A stretch of DNA of 64,000 nt. Origin: Verrucomicrobiales bacterium. Lineage in GTDB: Bacteria > Verrucomicrobiota > Verrucomicrobiia > Verrucomicrobiales > DEV007. The DNA lies in assembly GCA_029212615.1 (NCBI GenBank), contig JARGPJ010000001.1, positions 643,547 to 707,546 on the forward strand, written 5' to 3'. The position numbers were made by a program, and so were the translations under genes. Each line of letters begins with the position of its first letter. Position 1 is the first letter of the stretch. The notes beneath the pieces were generated by a model. That model searched no databases. It was not told the origin of the DNA and saw only the letters and a program-made list of their open reading frames with translations. Below are positions 28,530-37,275 of the stretch, piece by piece.

Positions 28530-29012
28530 ATGAATGCCGAAATCAAAGAACGCTTCGACGAATTTATCCGCCTCCGCGGAATGCGTCGTACAAGCCAGCG
28601 TGACATCATTGTCGAGGCTGCTTTCGCGAGTGACGACCATTTTACGGCCGAAGAGCTTCTCAGTAAATCGCGCAGACTCGACCCGAAAACCTCACGAGCG
28701 ACCCTTTACCGCACCATTTCTCTTCTCGTCGAATGCGGTCTCCTCAAAGAGATTGATCTCGGACGCGATGAAAGGGTGTACGACCCGAACTTTCTCGACT
28801 CCCCGGACCACAATCATCTCATCTGCGTGGACTGCGGAAAAGTCGTCGAATTTGCCGACGATAACGTCGCCGTTCTTGTCGACTGTATCACCAGGCGACT
28901 TGGATTCCGACCCGCCACCAAATCAATGCGTATCGAAGCCTGCTGCGATAAGTTACGCTCCGAAGGCGTCTGCGAGAACCTGATCCAAATGCGATTAGGG
29001 CAGGCGAGCTGA
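28530..29012 (+). CDS. Fur family metal-responsive regulator
   Basis: A 160-residue protein with winged helix (RTSQRDIIVEAAFASDDHFTAEEL, SRATLYRTISLLVECGLL) and a metal-binding dimerisation domain. DHNHLICVDCGKVVEF supplies the His and first CxxC. A second Cys set is less regular (EACCDKLRSEGVC). It could be Fur, Zur or PerR; motif inspection cannot separate them. No clear Fur box was noticed in the flanking gap. Confidence 0.9.
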   Translation: MNAEIKERFDEFIRLRGMRRTSQRDIIVEAAFASDDHFTAEELLSKSRRLDPKTSRATLYRTISLLVECGLLKEIDLGRDERVYDPNFLDSPDHNHLICVDCGKVVEFADDNVAVLVDCITRRLGFRPATKSMRIEACCDKLRSEGVCENLIQMRLGQAS

Positions 29013-29062
29013 AGGGTCTGTCGCGGGTCAATGCCCGTTCCGGTCCGGTTGATCCGGGAAAG

Positions 29063-29079
29063 TGAAGGGCTCCCCTTCA
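29063..29079 (+). other. Small hairpin between fur-family gene and argH
   Basis: TGAAGGG-CTC-CCCTTCA can pair over seven bases with a three-base loop, followed by AAAATG and no T-run. It may end the Fur transcript or fold in the argH leader. Confidence 0.3.
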
Positions 29080-29123
29080 AAATGCGGGTTGAAAAGGCCC
29101 CCTGACGGCACGAAATCAGTGTC

Positions 29124-30503
29124 ATGTGGAAAGGCCGTTTTCAAACCGAAACCTCAAATCTTGTACAACGCTACGGAGAATCGATCTCCTACGACTGGCG
29201 ACTCTACGCCTACGACATTGAGGGTTCGATCGCCCATGCCGCGGCCCTGCAGGATGCCGGCATTCTCACGAAAACCGAAGAGCGCTCTATCGCAAGAGGC
29301 CTCAGGGAGATCAAAAAAGAAATCGAATCGAACGAGTTTCGTTTCAAAACGAGCCTCGAAGATATTCACATGAATATCGAGTCCGCCCTGACCGAGAAAA
29401 TCGGCGCAGCCGGCGCAAAACTCCACACCGCCCGGAGCCGGAATGATCAGGTCGCACTCGATACCCGTCTCTACTGCCGCGCCGAATCAGAGGCGATCCT
29501 CAACCGGCTTGTCGCGATGCAGAACTCCCTCCTCACCCTCGCCGTGAATCATCCTGACGCGGTTGTTCCGGGCTACACACACCTCCAGAGAGGCCAGCCG
29601 GTGCTCTTTGCCCACCATCTCCTCGCTTACGTCGAAATGCTGGAGCGTGACAAGGACCGGATCCGGGACGGCTATCGCCGCATCAACGTGATGCCACTCG
29701 GCTCCGGAGCGCTCGCGGGGTCCACGATTCCAATCAATCGCTCCATCGCTGCTGAGAAACTCGGTTTCCCCGCGCTCACCCAGAACAGCATGGATGCCGT
29801 GAGCGACCGCGACTACATCGCCGAACTGCTTTTCGACATCTCCATGATCGGAGTTCACCTCTCCCGCCTCAGTGAAGACGTCATTCTCTGGGCCTCCGCC
29901 GAATTCGGCTTCATCGAACTGAGCGATGCCCACACGACCGGTTCAAGCCTCATGCCTCAGAAAAAAAACCCTGACGTGGCCGAGCTCACCCGCGGAAAAT
30001 CCGGCCGTCTGATTGGCAATTTGATGACGCTTTTGACGACCATCAAGGGACTCCCCATGACCTACAACCGGGATCTCCAGGAGGACAAAGAGCCACTTTT
30101 TGATTCCATCGATCAGATCAAGATCGCTCTCGAGGTCTTCACTGAAATGATGCAGGCCGCGAAAATCCGTGAAGACCGCACTCTCGCGGCGACGAGTGAT
30201 CCTTTTCTCCTTGCCACCGATCTTGCCGACTACCTCGTCCTTCACAAGGTTCCCTTTCGGGATGCCCACGAGATCATGGGAAAACTCACCGCTTACAGTA
30301 TCAAAGAGCAGCGCGGCTTTGCCGACCTCAGCCTCGATGAGTTTCAGCAGTTCTCCACCGCCTTTGAAGGCGATGTCTACCGCGTCCTTGATGTGACCAC
30401 TGCCCTCAAAGCCCGCAAAGCGGTCGGCGCGCCCTCCCCCACCAATGTGAACCGGCAGATCGCAAGGTGGCAGAAACGCCTCAGCGCGCCCATTAAACTC
30501 TAG
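29124..30503 (+). CDS. argH: Argininosuccinate lyase
   Basis: ArgH (459 aa) splits argininosuccinate to arginine and fumarate. The N-terminus WKGRFQTETSNLVQRYGESI is standard. TARSRNDQVALDTRLY and the superfamily signature GSSLMPQKKNPD, containing the mobile catalytic Ser loop, are intact. VVPGYTHLQRGQPVLFAHH supplies the catalytic His. It stands alone; other arginine genes are not nearby. Confidence 0.96.
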   Translation: MWKGRFQTETSNLVQRYGESISYDWRLYAYDIEGSIAHAAALQDAGILTKTEERSIARGLREIKKEIESNEFRFKTSLEDIHMNIESALTEKIGAAGAKLHTARSRNDQVALDTRLYCRAESEAILNRLVAMQNSLLTLAVNHPDAVVPGYTHLQRGQPVLFAHHLLAYVEMLERDKDRIRDGYRRINVMPLGSGALAGSTIPINRSIAAEKLGFPALTQNSMDAVSDRDYIAELLFDISMIGVHLSRLSEDVILWASAEFGFIELSDAHTTGSSLMPQKKNPDVAELTRGKSGRLIGNLMTLLTTIKGLPMTYNRDLQEDKEPLFDSIDQIKIALEVFTEMMQAAKIREDRTLAATSDPFLLATDLADYLVLHKVPFRDAHEIMGKLTAYSIKEQRGFADLSLDEFQQFSTAFEGDVYRVLDVTTALKARKAVGAPSPTNVNRQIARWQKRLSAPIKL

Positions 30504-30508
30504 GACGA

Positions 30509-30523
30509 CTCCGTTAGACGGAG
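30509..30523 (+). terminator. Weak hairpin after argH
   Basis: CTCCGT-TAG-ACGGAG, followed by ATTATT, starts five bases after the argH stop. The stem is short and the T-run poor, so it is a weak terminator candidate. Confidence 0.4.
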
Positions 30524-30691
30524 ATTATTCCCGAAGAAGCGGGAGATACGGGGCTGTCTCTGCGCCGCGCTCAGCGTGCCGCAACCCGTGTCGGATGAGC
30601 TCACTGACACGGCGCCGTTTTCTCCGGATTCAAAGGCCCCCTAAAAAATTTTAAACAGAAATCATCCGGGTTCTCGCTCTACCCAACAAAG

Positions 30692-31216
30692 ATGAGTGAG
30701 AATTTTCCAGAGCCGGACCTTCCGGAGGACGACCGTGAGCTCGAGTCTTTGTTGAGAAAGTTGAAACCGAGCCCGCCTGAGCCCGCTTTCCTTCATGAAC
30801 TCAAAGCAGACCTCGAAGCCGCCTCAACCGCAGACAAAGAGGCAAATGATTCCCTGAAATGGAAAAGGCTGGTCCCACTCGCCTTTGTCGGCCTGCTCGG
30901 CATGCTGGCCTACACCTCATACCAGTACGGTCCGCGCCTCAATCCCCGTGAGAGCACTGTCGCGGAGACCGTAGCGGTTTCCGCCCCCGCGACATCGAGC
31001 ACCCTGGAGTCCAGCCAGTTTGTCCCCGTCTCCGCACAGGGATTCCTCATCAACAGCTCCTCCGGTGGAGTCATCGAAACCGAGGAGGGACCTCGTGAAC
31101 GTCTCAGTCTTGAATATCAGGATGCCTACCATTGGCACGATCCCGAGACGGGAACCAGCATTCGCTACTTTGAACCCCGGAACGAAGAAATTATCATCCC
31201 GCTCGCAACGGACTAA
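30692..31216 (+). CDS. Single-span membrane protein upstream of PDZ protein
   Basis: A 174-residue protein: an acidic N-terminal segment with ESLLRKLKPSPPEPAFLHELKADLEAA, one transmembrane helix (~63-80, LVPLAFVGLLGMLAYTSYQ), then a Ser/Thr-rich exported domain ending LEYQDAYHWHDPETG. The pattern of a short cytoplasmic helical part plus one membrane span resembles anti-sigma factors, but no sigma factor gene is adjacent. Only five bases separate it from the PDZ gene, so the two are surely co-transcribed. Function unknown. Confidence 0.65.
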   Translation: MSENFPEPDLPEDDRELESLLRKLKPSPPEPAFLHELKADLEAASTADKEANDSLKWKRLVPLAFVGLLGMLAYTSYQYGPRLNPRESTVAETVAVSAPATSSTLESSQFVPVSAQGFLINSSSGGVIETEEGPRERLSLEYQDAYHWHDPETGTSIRYFEPRNEEIIIPLATD

Positions 31217-31221
31217 GCCCC

Positions 31222-32073
31222 ATGAAAAAGAACCTTCTCTTCAGTATCTCCCTTCTCAGCCTTTGCCTCCTCCCCTCAGGATTTTCAGCGGAGCAAAAGC
31301 TCACCTTTCTCGGCGTCTCGACAGCGCACGTGGCGCCCTCAGTAAGAGAATACCTTGAAATGGAAGACGGGTTCGGCATTCAGGTTCATGAAGTGGTTAA
31401 AGATTCACCTGCCGCGAAAGCCGGCCTCAAGAGAAGCGATGTTCTCGTGCGTTTTAACGACCAGGATCTCATCTCACCCGAGCATCTTTCCCTCCTCGTG
31501 AAACGTGAAAGCGCCGGAGATACCATCAGTCTTACCGTGATTCGAAAGGGCATCGAAGAATCACTGAAAATAGAACTCGGAGATGCTCCCCGCTCTTCCC
31601 TGATGCAGGGCCCGCGATCCGACCCACGGTCCTCCGAACAATGGCAGGAACACATGAAGCAGCAACAGGACTATTGGCAGCGGCGTATGAATCAACCAAA
31701 GCCGGGAAATAAAGCGCCCGACACCCCCGGGAAACCGCCGGCAGTCTCGGTCAACCCCGGCTTCCCCGTCCGCGTCTTCGGCAGTGAAGGCGTCATCAAA
31801 ATAGACAACGAAAAAGGAGAGGTCTCAATCACCCGCGAAGGAGAGGTTCATGAAATCGTAATCAAAGATGCCGCGGGCACCGAAATATTTTCCGGCCCCT
31901 ACGACTCAGACAAGGGCATCGCCGGATTACCGAAGGCAGCGCAGGAACACCTCAAGCTGATGAAACTCGATAATCTCGAAATTCTGGCCCCGAGGGCCGC
32001 GGCGGACGAGCCCGAGAAGACATCTGCTCCGATGCAAGCTGCCTCCCCCGCAGATCCTGAAGATCTACTGTAA
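31222..32073 (+). CDS. Secreted PDZ-domain protein
   Basis: A 283-residue exported protein (signal LLFSISLLSLCLLPSGFSA). The PDZ domain lies at ~28-115 with LTFLGVSTAHVAPSV, GIQVHEVVKDSPAAKAGLKR, and DVLVRFNDQDLISPEHL. A Gln/Arg/Pro-rich linker (EHMKQQQDYWQRRMNQP) follows, then a beta-rich part (~170-250) of unknown fold. There is no protease domain, so it is a binding or scaffold protein. Together with the membrane protein five bases upstream it may form an envelope complex. Confidence 0.8.
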   Translation: MKKNLLFSISLLSLCLLPSGFSAEQKLTFLGVSTAHVAPSVREYLEMEDGFGIQVHEVVKDSPAAKAGLKRSDVLVRFNDQDLISPEHLSLLVKRESAGDTISLTVIRKGIEESLKIELGDAPRSSLMQGPRSDPRSSEQWQEHMKQQQDYWQRRMNQPKPGNKAPDTPGKPPAVSVNPGFPVRVFGSEGVIKIDNEKGEVSITREGEVHEIVIKDAAGTEIFSGPYDSDKGIAGLPKAAQEHLKLMKLDNLEILAPRAAADEPEKTSAPMQAASPADPEDLL

Positions 32074-32093
32074 GCCGTTTTCAAAACAGAATC

Positions 32094-32128
32094 CGGGGAG
32101 GCCGGAGAATGCATCTCCAACCTCCCCG
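32094..32128. terminator. Hairpin terminator between PDZ and ThuA genes
   Basis: CGGGGAGG pairs with CCTCCCCG around an inner GGAGA-TGCA-TCTCC stem. On the minus strand it is followed by ATTCTGTTTTG, so it suits the leftward ThuA gene better; it also lies just after the PDZ stop. Confidence 0.65.
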
Positions 32129-32148
32129 TCTCTGAACCAAACGAATTG

Positions 32149-32973
32149 CTACTGACCCGCGGCCAAAGTCTCCTCACCGGAAGCACCCGATGCCCAGACG
32201 ATGGCACGTGCCAGAAAGCGAATAAAAACGTCATTACCGAAGGTCTCGTCAGAATGACCGTAAGTGGTACCGACAACAGGAGTGCCGCCAAAATGATTCA
32301 CCCACATCACCGGGTGTTCTGAATTGTCTTTCTCACTGACAGAAGTGGCGAGAATTTTGGCATTCGGCCAAAGCTTTTCGATCAGATAAAGTTCATCCTT
32401 CGGAGTGACCCAATCGCCGGGAAATCCCTCCATGACAGGGTGATCCGGCAGTTCGACCTTTACCGGGTAATTCGACTGATGCTCGTGCCTGCGGCTCGTC
32501 ACCCCGAGAAACTCACGCCAGTCGTCGACCTCTGCCGCCCGGTAGGAGTGCATCGCACAATGGACCACCACTGCAGGCACCCCGCCCCGATGCGCTTCTG
32601 TGATCCGGCGGATATAGTCCGGCTCCGCAGTGTTCGCAAAACACTCATTGTGGATCACGATATCGTATGGCTCAGCCCAGTCAGCCTTATCGTAAAGATC
32701 AATCATGGCCTCGGTCCCGCGACCGCCGACGTTTACGACTTCAAAATCCACATTCGCGACCTTTTGAACCCCTGATCCCATCGCAAAGGTCTGATAAAGA
32801 TAATTGTGACAGCAGCCGCCCGTTACAATGAGAGCCTTGATCGGCGCGCCGGAATAAAACTCCTTCTTCGGGTGCTCCTTTTGCTTCTTCCCCTTTTTAT
32901 TCTGAGCCACGGCAAAACCCGCAAAGAAAATAAACGCCAGAAGCGCCGGGAAAGAATATCGGATAAAACGCAT
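32149..32973 (-). CDS. Secreted ThuA-domain protein
   Basis: A 274-residue protein from ATG 32973 with signal peptide (RYSFPALLAFIFFAGFAVAQ). A basic linker (KKGKKQKEHPKK) leads to the class I glutamine amidotransferase-like fold of ThuA proteins: KALIVTGGCCHNY, YDIVIHNECFANT, VPAVVVHCAMHSYR where the nucleophile-like Cys sits, and later MWVNHFGGTPVVGTTYGHSDET. ThuA proteins are linked to trehalose or other sugar use and are abundant in PVC bacteria. An upstream extension to 33084 is not needed. Confidence 0.9.
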   Translation of the reverse strand: MRFIRYSFPALLAFIFFAGFAVAQNKKGKKQKEHPKKEFYSGAPIKALIVTGGCCHNYLYQTFAMGSGVQKVANVDFEVVNVGGRGTEAMIDLYDKADWAEPYDIVIHNECFANTAEPDYIRRITEAHRGGVPAVVVHCAMHSYRAAEVDDWREFLGVTSRRHEHQSNYPVKVELPDHPVMEGFPGDWVTPKDELYLIEKLWPNAKILATSVSEKDNSEHPVMWVNHFGGTPVVGTTYGHSDETFGNDVFIRFLARAIVWASGASGEETLAAGQ

Positions 32974-33065
32974 GAAGAGCACTGTCCTACCAGAATCATA
33001 CCGCCTCCGCCATGGCATCATCATGGGGAAGATGTCACAAACCCGGCTCGTGTTCGGCCCGGCAC

Positions 33066-33092
33066 AAAAAAAGGGAGACCGCACGGCCTCCC
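33066..33092 (-). terminator. Rho-independent terminator of gnd
   Basis: Read leftward, GGGAGGCC-GTGC-GGTCTCCC (one mismatch) is followed by an uninterrupted T-run (the A-run at 33066-33072 on the plus strand). It lies 31 bases after the gnd stop. Confidence 0.75.
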
Positions 33093-33122
33093 TTCTTAAA
33101 GATCAATAGATTAGAAAGTAGA

Positions 33123-34568
33123 TCAGTCTTCGATGAGCTCAGGCCATTGCGTATGGAACCACTCGCCTGCAGGCTTGTCGACCCGCTCGTAGGTGTGCGC
33201 GCCGAAGAAATCCCGCTGAGCCTGCAGAAGGTTTGCCGGAAGAACCGGGGAACGATAAGCATCGTAGTAGCTCAACGAGGCACTGAAAGCCGGCATCGGA
33301 ATACCATTGGTCACTCCGAGAGCAACAATCTCACGCCAGGCTCCCTGATGGGAATTCAGCACTTCGGTGAAAAAACCATCAAGCATCAGGTTGGTAAGGT
33401 CGGGAGTCCGCTCATAAGCCTCAGTGATGCGGTTGAGGAAACGTGCCCGAATGATGCAGCCTCCGCGCCAAATACGCGCGCAAGAGCCCAAATCGACGCC
33501 CCAATCGTGAACCTTGCTGACTTCCTGAATGAGGTCGAGCCCCTGAGCATAGGAAATGATTTTCGAAGCATAGAGAGCATCGTGCACTTTCTGAACAAGT
33601 TCTTCCTTATCCATCGAAACCGCGGCTTCCGGCCCCTGAAGAATGGGCGCGGCGGCGAGACGCTCATCTTTCTTCGAAGAAAGAATACGAGCCTCAACCG
33701 CTGCATTGATCGTGGAAATAACGACCGCATTTGCTGCGGAGTTCATCACCGTCCAGCGACCGGTTCCTTTCTGGCCTGCCTTATCGACGATGAGATCGAC
33801 GAGATGCTTGCCTGTTTCAGGATCCTTCTCTTCGAAAATCTTACTCGTGATTTGAATGAGGAAAGACTCGAGAGGCCCCTCGTTCCATTTCGTGAAAATC
33901 TCAGCCATCTCATCGTTGGAGATACCGGCACGTTTAAAGATCTCGTAGGCTTCGCAGATGAGCTGCATATCACCATACTCGATGCCGTTGTGAACCATTT
34001 TCACAAAGTGACCAGCGCCACCTTTTCCAACGTGTGTCACGCAGGGAACGCCATCCACCTTAGCCGTGATCGACTCAAAAATAGGCTTGATGATCTCCCA
34101 TGAGCTCGTCGGTCCACCAGGCATGATCGATGGCCCCTTGCGAGCGCCCTCTTCCCCGCCCGAAACACCGGAACCGATAAATAGCAGCCCCTTCTCGGCA
34201 AGATCCTTGGAGCGACGCTCCGTGTGGATGAAATAAGTGTTTCCACCGTCGATAATAAGGTCTCCCTCATCGAGGAGAGGAACGAGACTGTCGATCACCT
34301 TATCCACCGCATCACGGTCGTTGGGATCCCCACCGGCGCTTGATTTCACGAGAATCATGACCTTGCGCGGGCGCTCAAGGCTGTCGATAAAATCTTCAAG
34401 CGTCTCAGCTCCGTAGAGATTTTTATCAGGATTTTCAGCGATGAAATCCTTCATCGTTTCCGTTGTCCGGTTGTAAACGGAAACGCGGAAACCGCGGCTT
34501 TCTACGTTCAACACCAGGTTCTGCCCCATCACGGCGAGGCCAATCAATCCAAAATCGCTCTTGCTCAT
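33123..34568 (-). CDS. gnd: 6-phosphogluconate dehydrogenase, decarboxylating
   Basis: Gnd (481 aa) oxidises 6-phosphogluconate to ribulose 5-phosphate with NADP+. The Rossmann start GLIGLAVMGQNLVLNVESRG and the NRTTETMKDF loop are present. GSGVSGGEEGARKGPSIMPGG and HVGKGGAGHFVKMVHNGIEYGDMQ are the catalytic signatures. The C-terminal tail FHTQWPELIED is slightly shortened but normal. Its product is the substrate of KdsD. It is divergent from moaE with a 99-base gap and has its own terminator. Confidence 0.96.
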   Translation of the reverse strand: MSKSDFGLIGLAVMGQNLVLNVESRGFRVSVYNRTTETMKDFIAENPDKNLYGAETLEDFIDSLERPRKVMILVKSSAGGDPNDRDAVDKVIDSLVPLLDEGDLIIDGGNTYFIHTERRSKDLAEKGLLFIGSGVSGGEEGARKGPSIMPGGPTSSWEIIKPIFESITAKVDGVPCVTHVGKGGAGHFVKMVHNGIEYGDMQLICEAYEIFKRAGISNDEMAEIFTKWNEGPLESFLIQITSKIFEEKDPETGKHLVDLIVDKAGQKGTGRWTVMNSAANAVVISTINAAVEARILSSKKDERLAAAPILQGPEAAVSMDKEELVQKVHDALYASKIISYAQGLDLIQEVSKVHDWGVDLGSCARIWRGGCIIRARFLNRITEAYERTPDLTNLMLDGFFTEVLNSHQGAWREIVALGVTNGIPMPAFSASLSYYDAYRSPVLPANLLQAQRDFFGAHTYERVDKPAGEWFHTQWPELIED

Positions 34569-34667
34569 CTAAAGTGTTCTTTGTTTGTTATTCCTTTGTG
34601 GCTTCCATCCTACTCACGGTGGAGCAATCGCAAGCGCTCATTTCGTTTCATCCCCACCGTATTCTTC

Positions 34668-35066
34668 ATGACTCCCCTGCGCTTTTTTGCTTCGATCTCT
34701 GAAAAATCCATCCCCGAAGTCGAAAACAGCTTTCAACCGTCGACCAAACACGGAGCTGATATCCGATTTTACGGAGCGGTTCGCGACCGGGAAAACGGCC
34801 GGGAAATCAGTGGAATCGAGTACTCATTTTATGAAGGAATGGCTCTCAAAGAACTCAACCGGATCGGAGAAGCGATGCTTACCGAATCCCCTGAACATCT
34901 CGCCTTTATCCATCACAAAGTCGGCTTCGTCGCCGCCGGGGAGGCCTCCATCATCATCAGGGTCCAAACGGCGCACAGCGCCGAAGGATTCGACCTCAGC
35001 CGCGACTACCTGAGCCGCATCAAGAAATCGGTCCCTATCTGGAAGAAACCGGTTTTCGTCGAGTGA
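34668..35066 (+). CDS. moaE: Molybdopterin synthase catalytic subunit
   Basis: A 132-residue protein from ATG 34668; the longer frame upstream reads through the promoter region. MoaE features are GADIRFYGAVRDRENGREISGIEYSFYEGMA, which holds the Arg and Tyr of the active surface, then FIHHKVGFVAAGEASIIIRV and the C-terminal KKSVPIWKKPVF lysine motif. MoaE combines with MoaD to add sulfur to precursor Z. No other molybdopterin genes are in the window. Slightly short for the family (about 140-150). Confidence 0.85.
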   Translation: MTPLRFFASISEKSIPEVENSFQPSTKHGADIRFYGAVRDRENGREISGIEYSFYEGMALKELNRIGEAMLTESPEHLAFIHHKVGFVAAGEASIIIRVQTAHSAEGFDLSRDYLSRIKKSVPIWKKPVFVE

Positions 35067-35079
35067 TTCAACCCAGCAC

Positions 35080-36375
35080 TTATTTTCCGACTTCTTTCGA
35101 CGCAAGCTCAACCGGTGCCACGATGACGACAGCCCAGGCAAGGCAGAGAAGATATCGCCCCGGAGTGCTCAGCTGATCGGTAAGGGCGCAAACACTCACA
35201 AATAGCTGCAGAAGAATGGAGCTGAGAAGAGTAAAAGACGCCCAGCTGTCCCTGTTCATCTCAAGCCCTCGGAAGATCTTGACCGAACGCCAGAGCAGCC
35301 AGGCCGTTAACCAAAGATAAAGCGCAAGCCCCAACCAACCGCTTCCCACACCGATCTCCACGAATTCATTGTGCGAATGCCCCATCCACTCGTGGCGCTC
35401 GAAACCCAATTTGTCGAAAGCCTCACCTATTAACAGGTCATTCGCGTTGTAACCGACCCCGAAGGGGTGGTCCTTCAAAATTTCATAATTGGCCTGCCAA
35501 AGCTCCAGTCGCAACCCGTTGGATCGATCACCGGAATCAAAGGCACTGAGAAGCCTCGCCCGCGTTTCCGAACTGAAAGCAACCACTAGAATCCCGGCGA
35601 GACAGGCAACGCCCAGACCTCTCAGCCAGTATCCCCGCGGCCGTCCCTGTAACACGAAGACGGAAAAAACAGAAACGGCTGCGATCGCCAGCCAGGCTCC
35701 CCGGGTCAAACTCAATAATACACTCGTGAATGACGCCACACAGACAATCGCAATGAGGGCGGCGAGACGGTAGCGACCGCCGACCGAAGCCACGAGAAAA
35801 CCCGCCGCTGAAACCCAGAAAAGAGCCCCCATGGCATGCCCGAACGGAATTGGATTCCTTAAAAAGCCCGTCGCCCGCCGACCGAAATCATCAATCTGCT
35901 GCCCCGTCCATTCCCGAATCGGGTCCAACATCGTTAAAAACTGGACCAAACCAATGAGGGAAGCGAATAGAAGAATCCCCACCACCAGCCAGCCACACAT
36001 CCTCAGAACTTTCCGTTGTCCCGCCGAGCGGAAGACCGCCGCCGCCGGCATCAAGAGGGCCAGAAAAACCAGCACCCATTTTAATTCTGAAAGATCCTTC
36101 CAAACGCTGTAAGGACTGAACAGAAACGGGAGCGTGAAGGTGATCGAGAAGGCGAAAACCAGGGCCCAGACACCTTTCCAGGAGCTGAAATACGTGCAGG
36201 TACTTATACGCCAATCAGAGGAAACAAACAGCAGGGACAGCGCCAATACGAAAGCAAAGAAATGGAGCAAATACGCACAGGTGGGACTTAGCAACAGCCC
36301 TGCCGGGATGAGGATAGTAGTCCCCGCAAGAAGACGTTCAATCTTCATGGGTCTGTCATGCGGTTCAGACATCAT
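35080..36375 (-). CDS. O-antigen ligase / polymerase-like membrane protein (Wzy_C)
   Basis: A 431-residue polytopic protein with about a dozen hydrophobic helices and a long periplasmic loop. Key family signs are TRGAWLAIAAVSVFSVFVL, with the conserved Arg-Gly after a helix, and GHSHNEFVEIGVGSGWLGLALY with its conserved His-Asn. It may ligate O-antigen to lipid A core or polymerise repeats. It lies just beyond the terminator that ends the long polysaccharide operon, so it has its own transcription but belongs to the same functional group. Ligase and polymerase cannot be told apart from sequence. Confidence 0.85.
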   Translation of the reverse strand: MMSEPHDRPMKIERLLAGTTILIPAGLLLSPTCAYLLHFFAFVLALSLLFVSSDWRISTCTYFSSWKGVWALVFAFSITFTLPFLFSPYSVWKDLSELKWVLVFLALLMPAAAVFRSAGQRKVLRMCGWLVVGILLFASLIGLVQFLTMLDPIREWTGQQIDDFGRRATGFLRNPIPFGHAMGALFWVSAAGFLVASVGGRYRLAALIAIVCVASFTSVLLSLTRGAWLAIAAVSVFSVFVLQGRPRGYWLRGLGVACLAGILVVAFSSETRARLLSAFDSGDRSNGLRLELWQANYEILKDHPFGVGYNANDLLIGEAFDKLGFERHEWMGHSHNEFVEIGVGSGWLGLALYLWLTAWLLWRSVKIFRGLEMNRDSWASFTLLSSILLQLFVSVCALTDQLSTPGRYLLCLAWAVVIVAPVELASKEVGK

Positions 36376-36436
36376 TCACTGTGTAGCATTATCCTGACGC
36401 GAGTCCAGCGCTCTATTACGACTGTCACCCCCGGAC

Positions 36437-36462
36437 ACAAAAAAACCGCCCTAAAAGACGGT
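36437..36462 (-). terminator. Terminator ending the leftward polysaccharide locus
   Basis: Read leftward, ACCGTC-TTTTAG-GGCGGT is a six-base-pair stem followed by seven or more T. It lies about 70 bases after the stop of the last GT2 gene and marks the left limit of the cluster. Confidence 0.7.
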
Positions 36463-36531
36463 CTGCTTCGGCACGAATGAAATAGCACCAAAATCATGGT
36501 GGCCACGACTCGGGGGCCTTTCTGCGACACC

Positions 36532-37275
36532 CTACATAAACTGCTTCAATCGATGCAGTATCTTACCGGGAAAGAAGGTCAATGGCACTCGCTGCCCGTG
36601 TTTGCTGAACGCCCGGGCCGCCTGACGATTACTGCGCAACACATTCCCCACGGACTGGTTTGAGACGCCACCAAGACGCATTCGCACCCAGTATTCATCG
36701 ATGTGCTTCGCCTTGAGCCCGTGAATTTCGATCATCCGATAAAGCCACTCCCAGTCCGCGCAGATCTCGAACCTCTGATCAAATACTCCGTATTTTTCAA
36801 ACACTCCCCGACGGGCATACACGGTTGGGTGAGGCGGCATCCACCCCCGGCGGAACATCCCTTTCTCATAAGGCTCAGACTTCCAGTCCCTCACGACCCG
36901 GTTCGTGTCGTCAAAATCGACATACCGGAGATTCCCATAAACAAGATCTACCCCCGGTTCCTCGAACGCCGCCGCAATTTGACCGAGCACTGAATCGGAC
37001 TCATAAAAATCGTCCGCGTTCAGAAACCCGATCACATCGCCTGTCGCTGCCCTGATTCCTTTCGACATCGCATCGTAAACACCTTCGTCCGGCTCCGAAG
37101 TGACCTGTCTCCGCTCGTCCGGTGAATCTGAACAGATCTCCAGAGTTCGATCTCCCGATCTCCCATCAACAATATGATGAACCCAATCCCCATATGCCTG
37201 TGAATTGATTGATCTGATCGTGTCACCAATGGTTCTCTCCGATCCGTATGAGGCAGTAATGATAGATATCATCAT
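36532..37275 (-). CDS. Family 2 glycosyltransferase (pair member B)
   Basis: A 247-residue GT-A enzyme: ISIITASYGSERTIGDTI, the DEGVYDAMSKGI loop, GDVIGFLNADDFYES carrying the DD metal site, and RRGWMPPHPTVYARR for the acceptor side. It overlaps the upstream DUF115 gene by four bases (ATGA), so translation is coupled. It resembles the GT2 at 38150 in motifs and in pairing with a DUF115 gene. Sugar donor unknown. Confidence 0.9.
   Translation of the reverse strand: MMISIITASYGSERTIGDTIRSINSQAYGDWVHHIVDGRSGDRTLEICSDSPDERRQVTSEPDEGVYDAMSKGIRAATGDVIGFLNADDFYESDSVLGQIAAAFEEPGVDLVYGNLRYVDFDDTNRVVRDWKSEPYEKGMFRRGWMPPHPTVYARRGVFEKYGVFDQRFEICADWEWLYRMIEIHGLKAKHIDEYWVRMRLGGVSNQSVGNVLRSNRQAARAFSKHGQRVPLTFFPGKILHRLKQFM

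Noticed and set aside
33012..34103. 363-codon rightward open frame
   Set aside because: Entirely antisense to gnd, which has unmistakable motifs on the minus strand.
36376..36531. Possible tRNA or small RNA in the gap left of the polysaccharide locus
   Set aside because: No cloverleaf or TpsiC-arm sequence is visible; the only structure is the terminator at 36437-36462.
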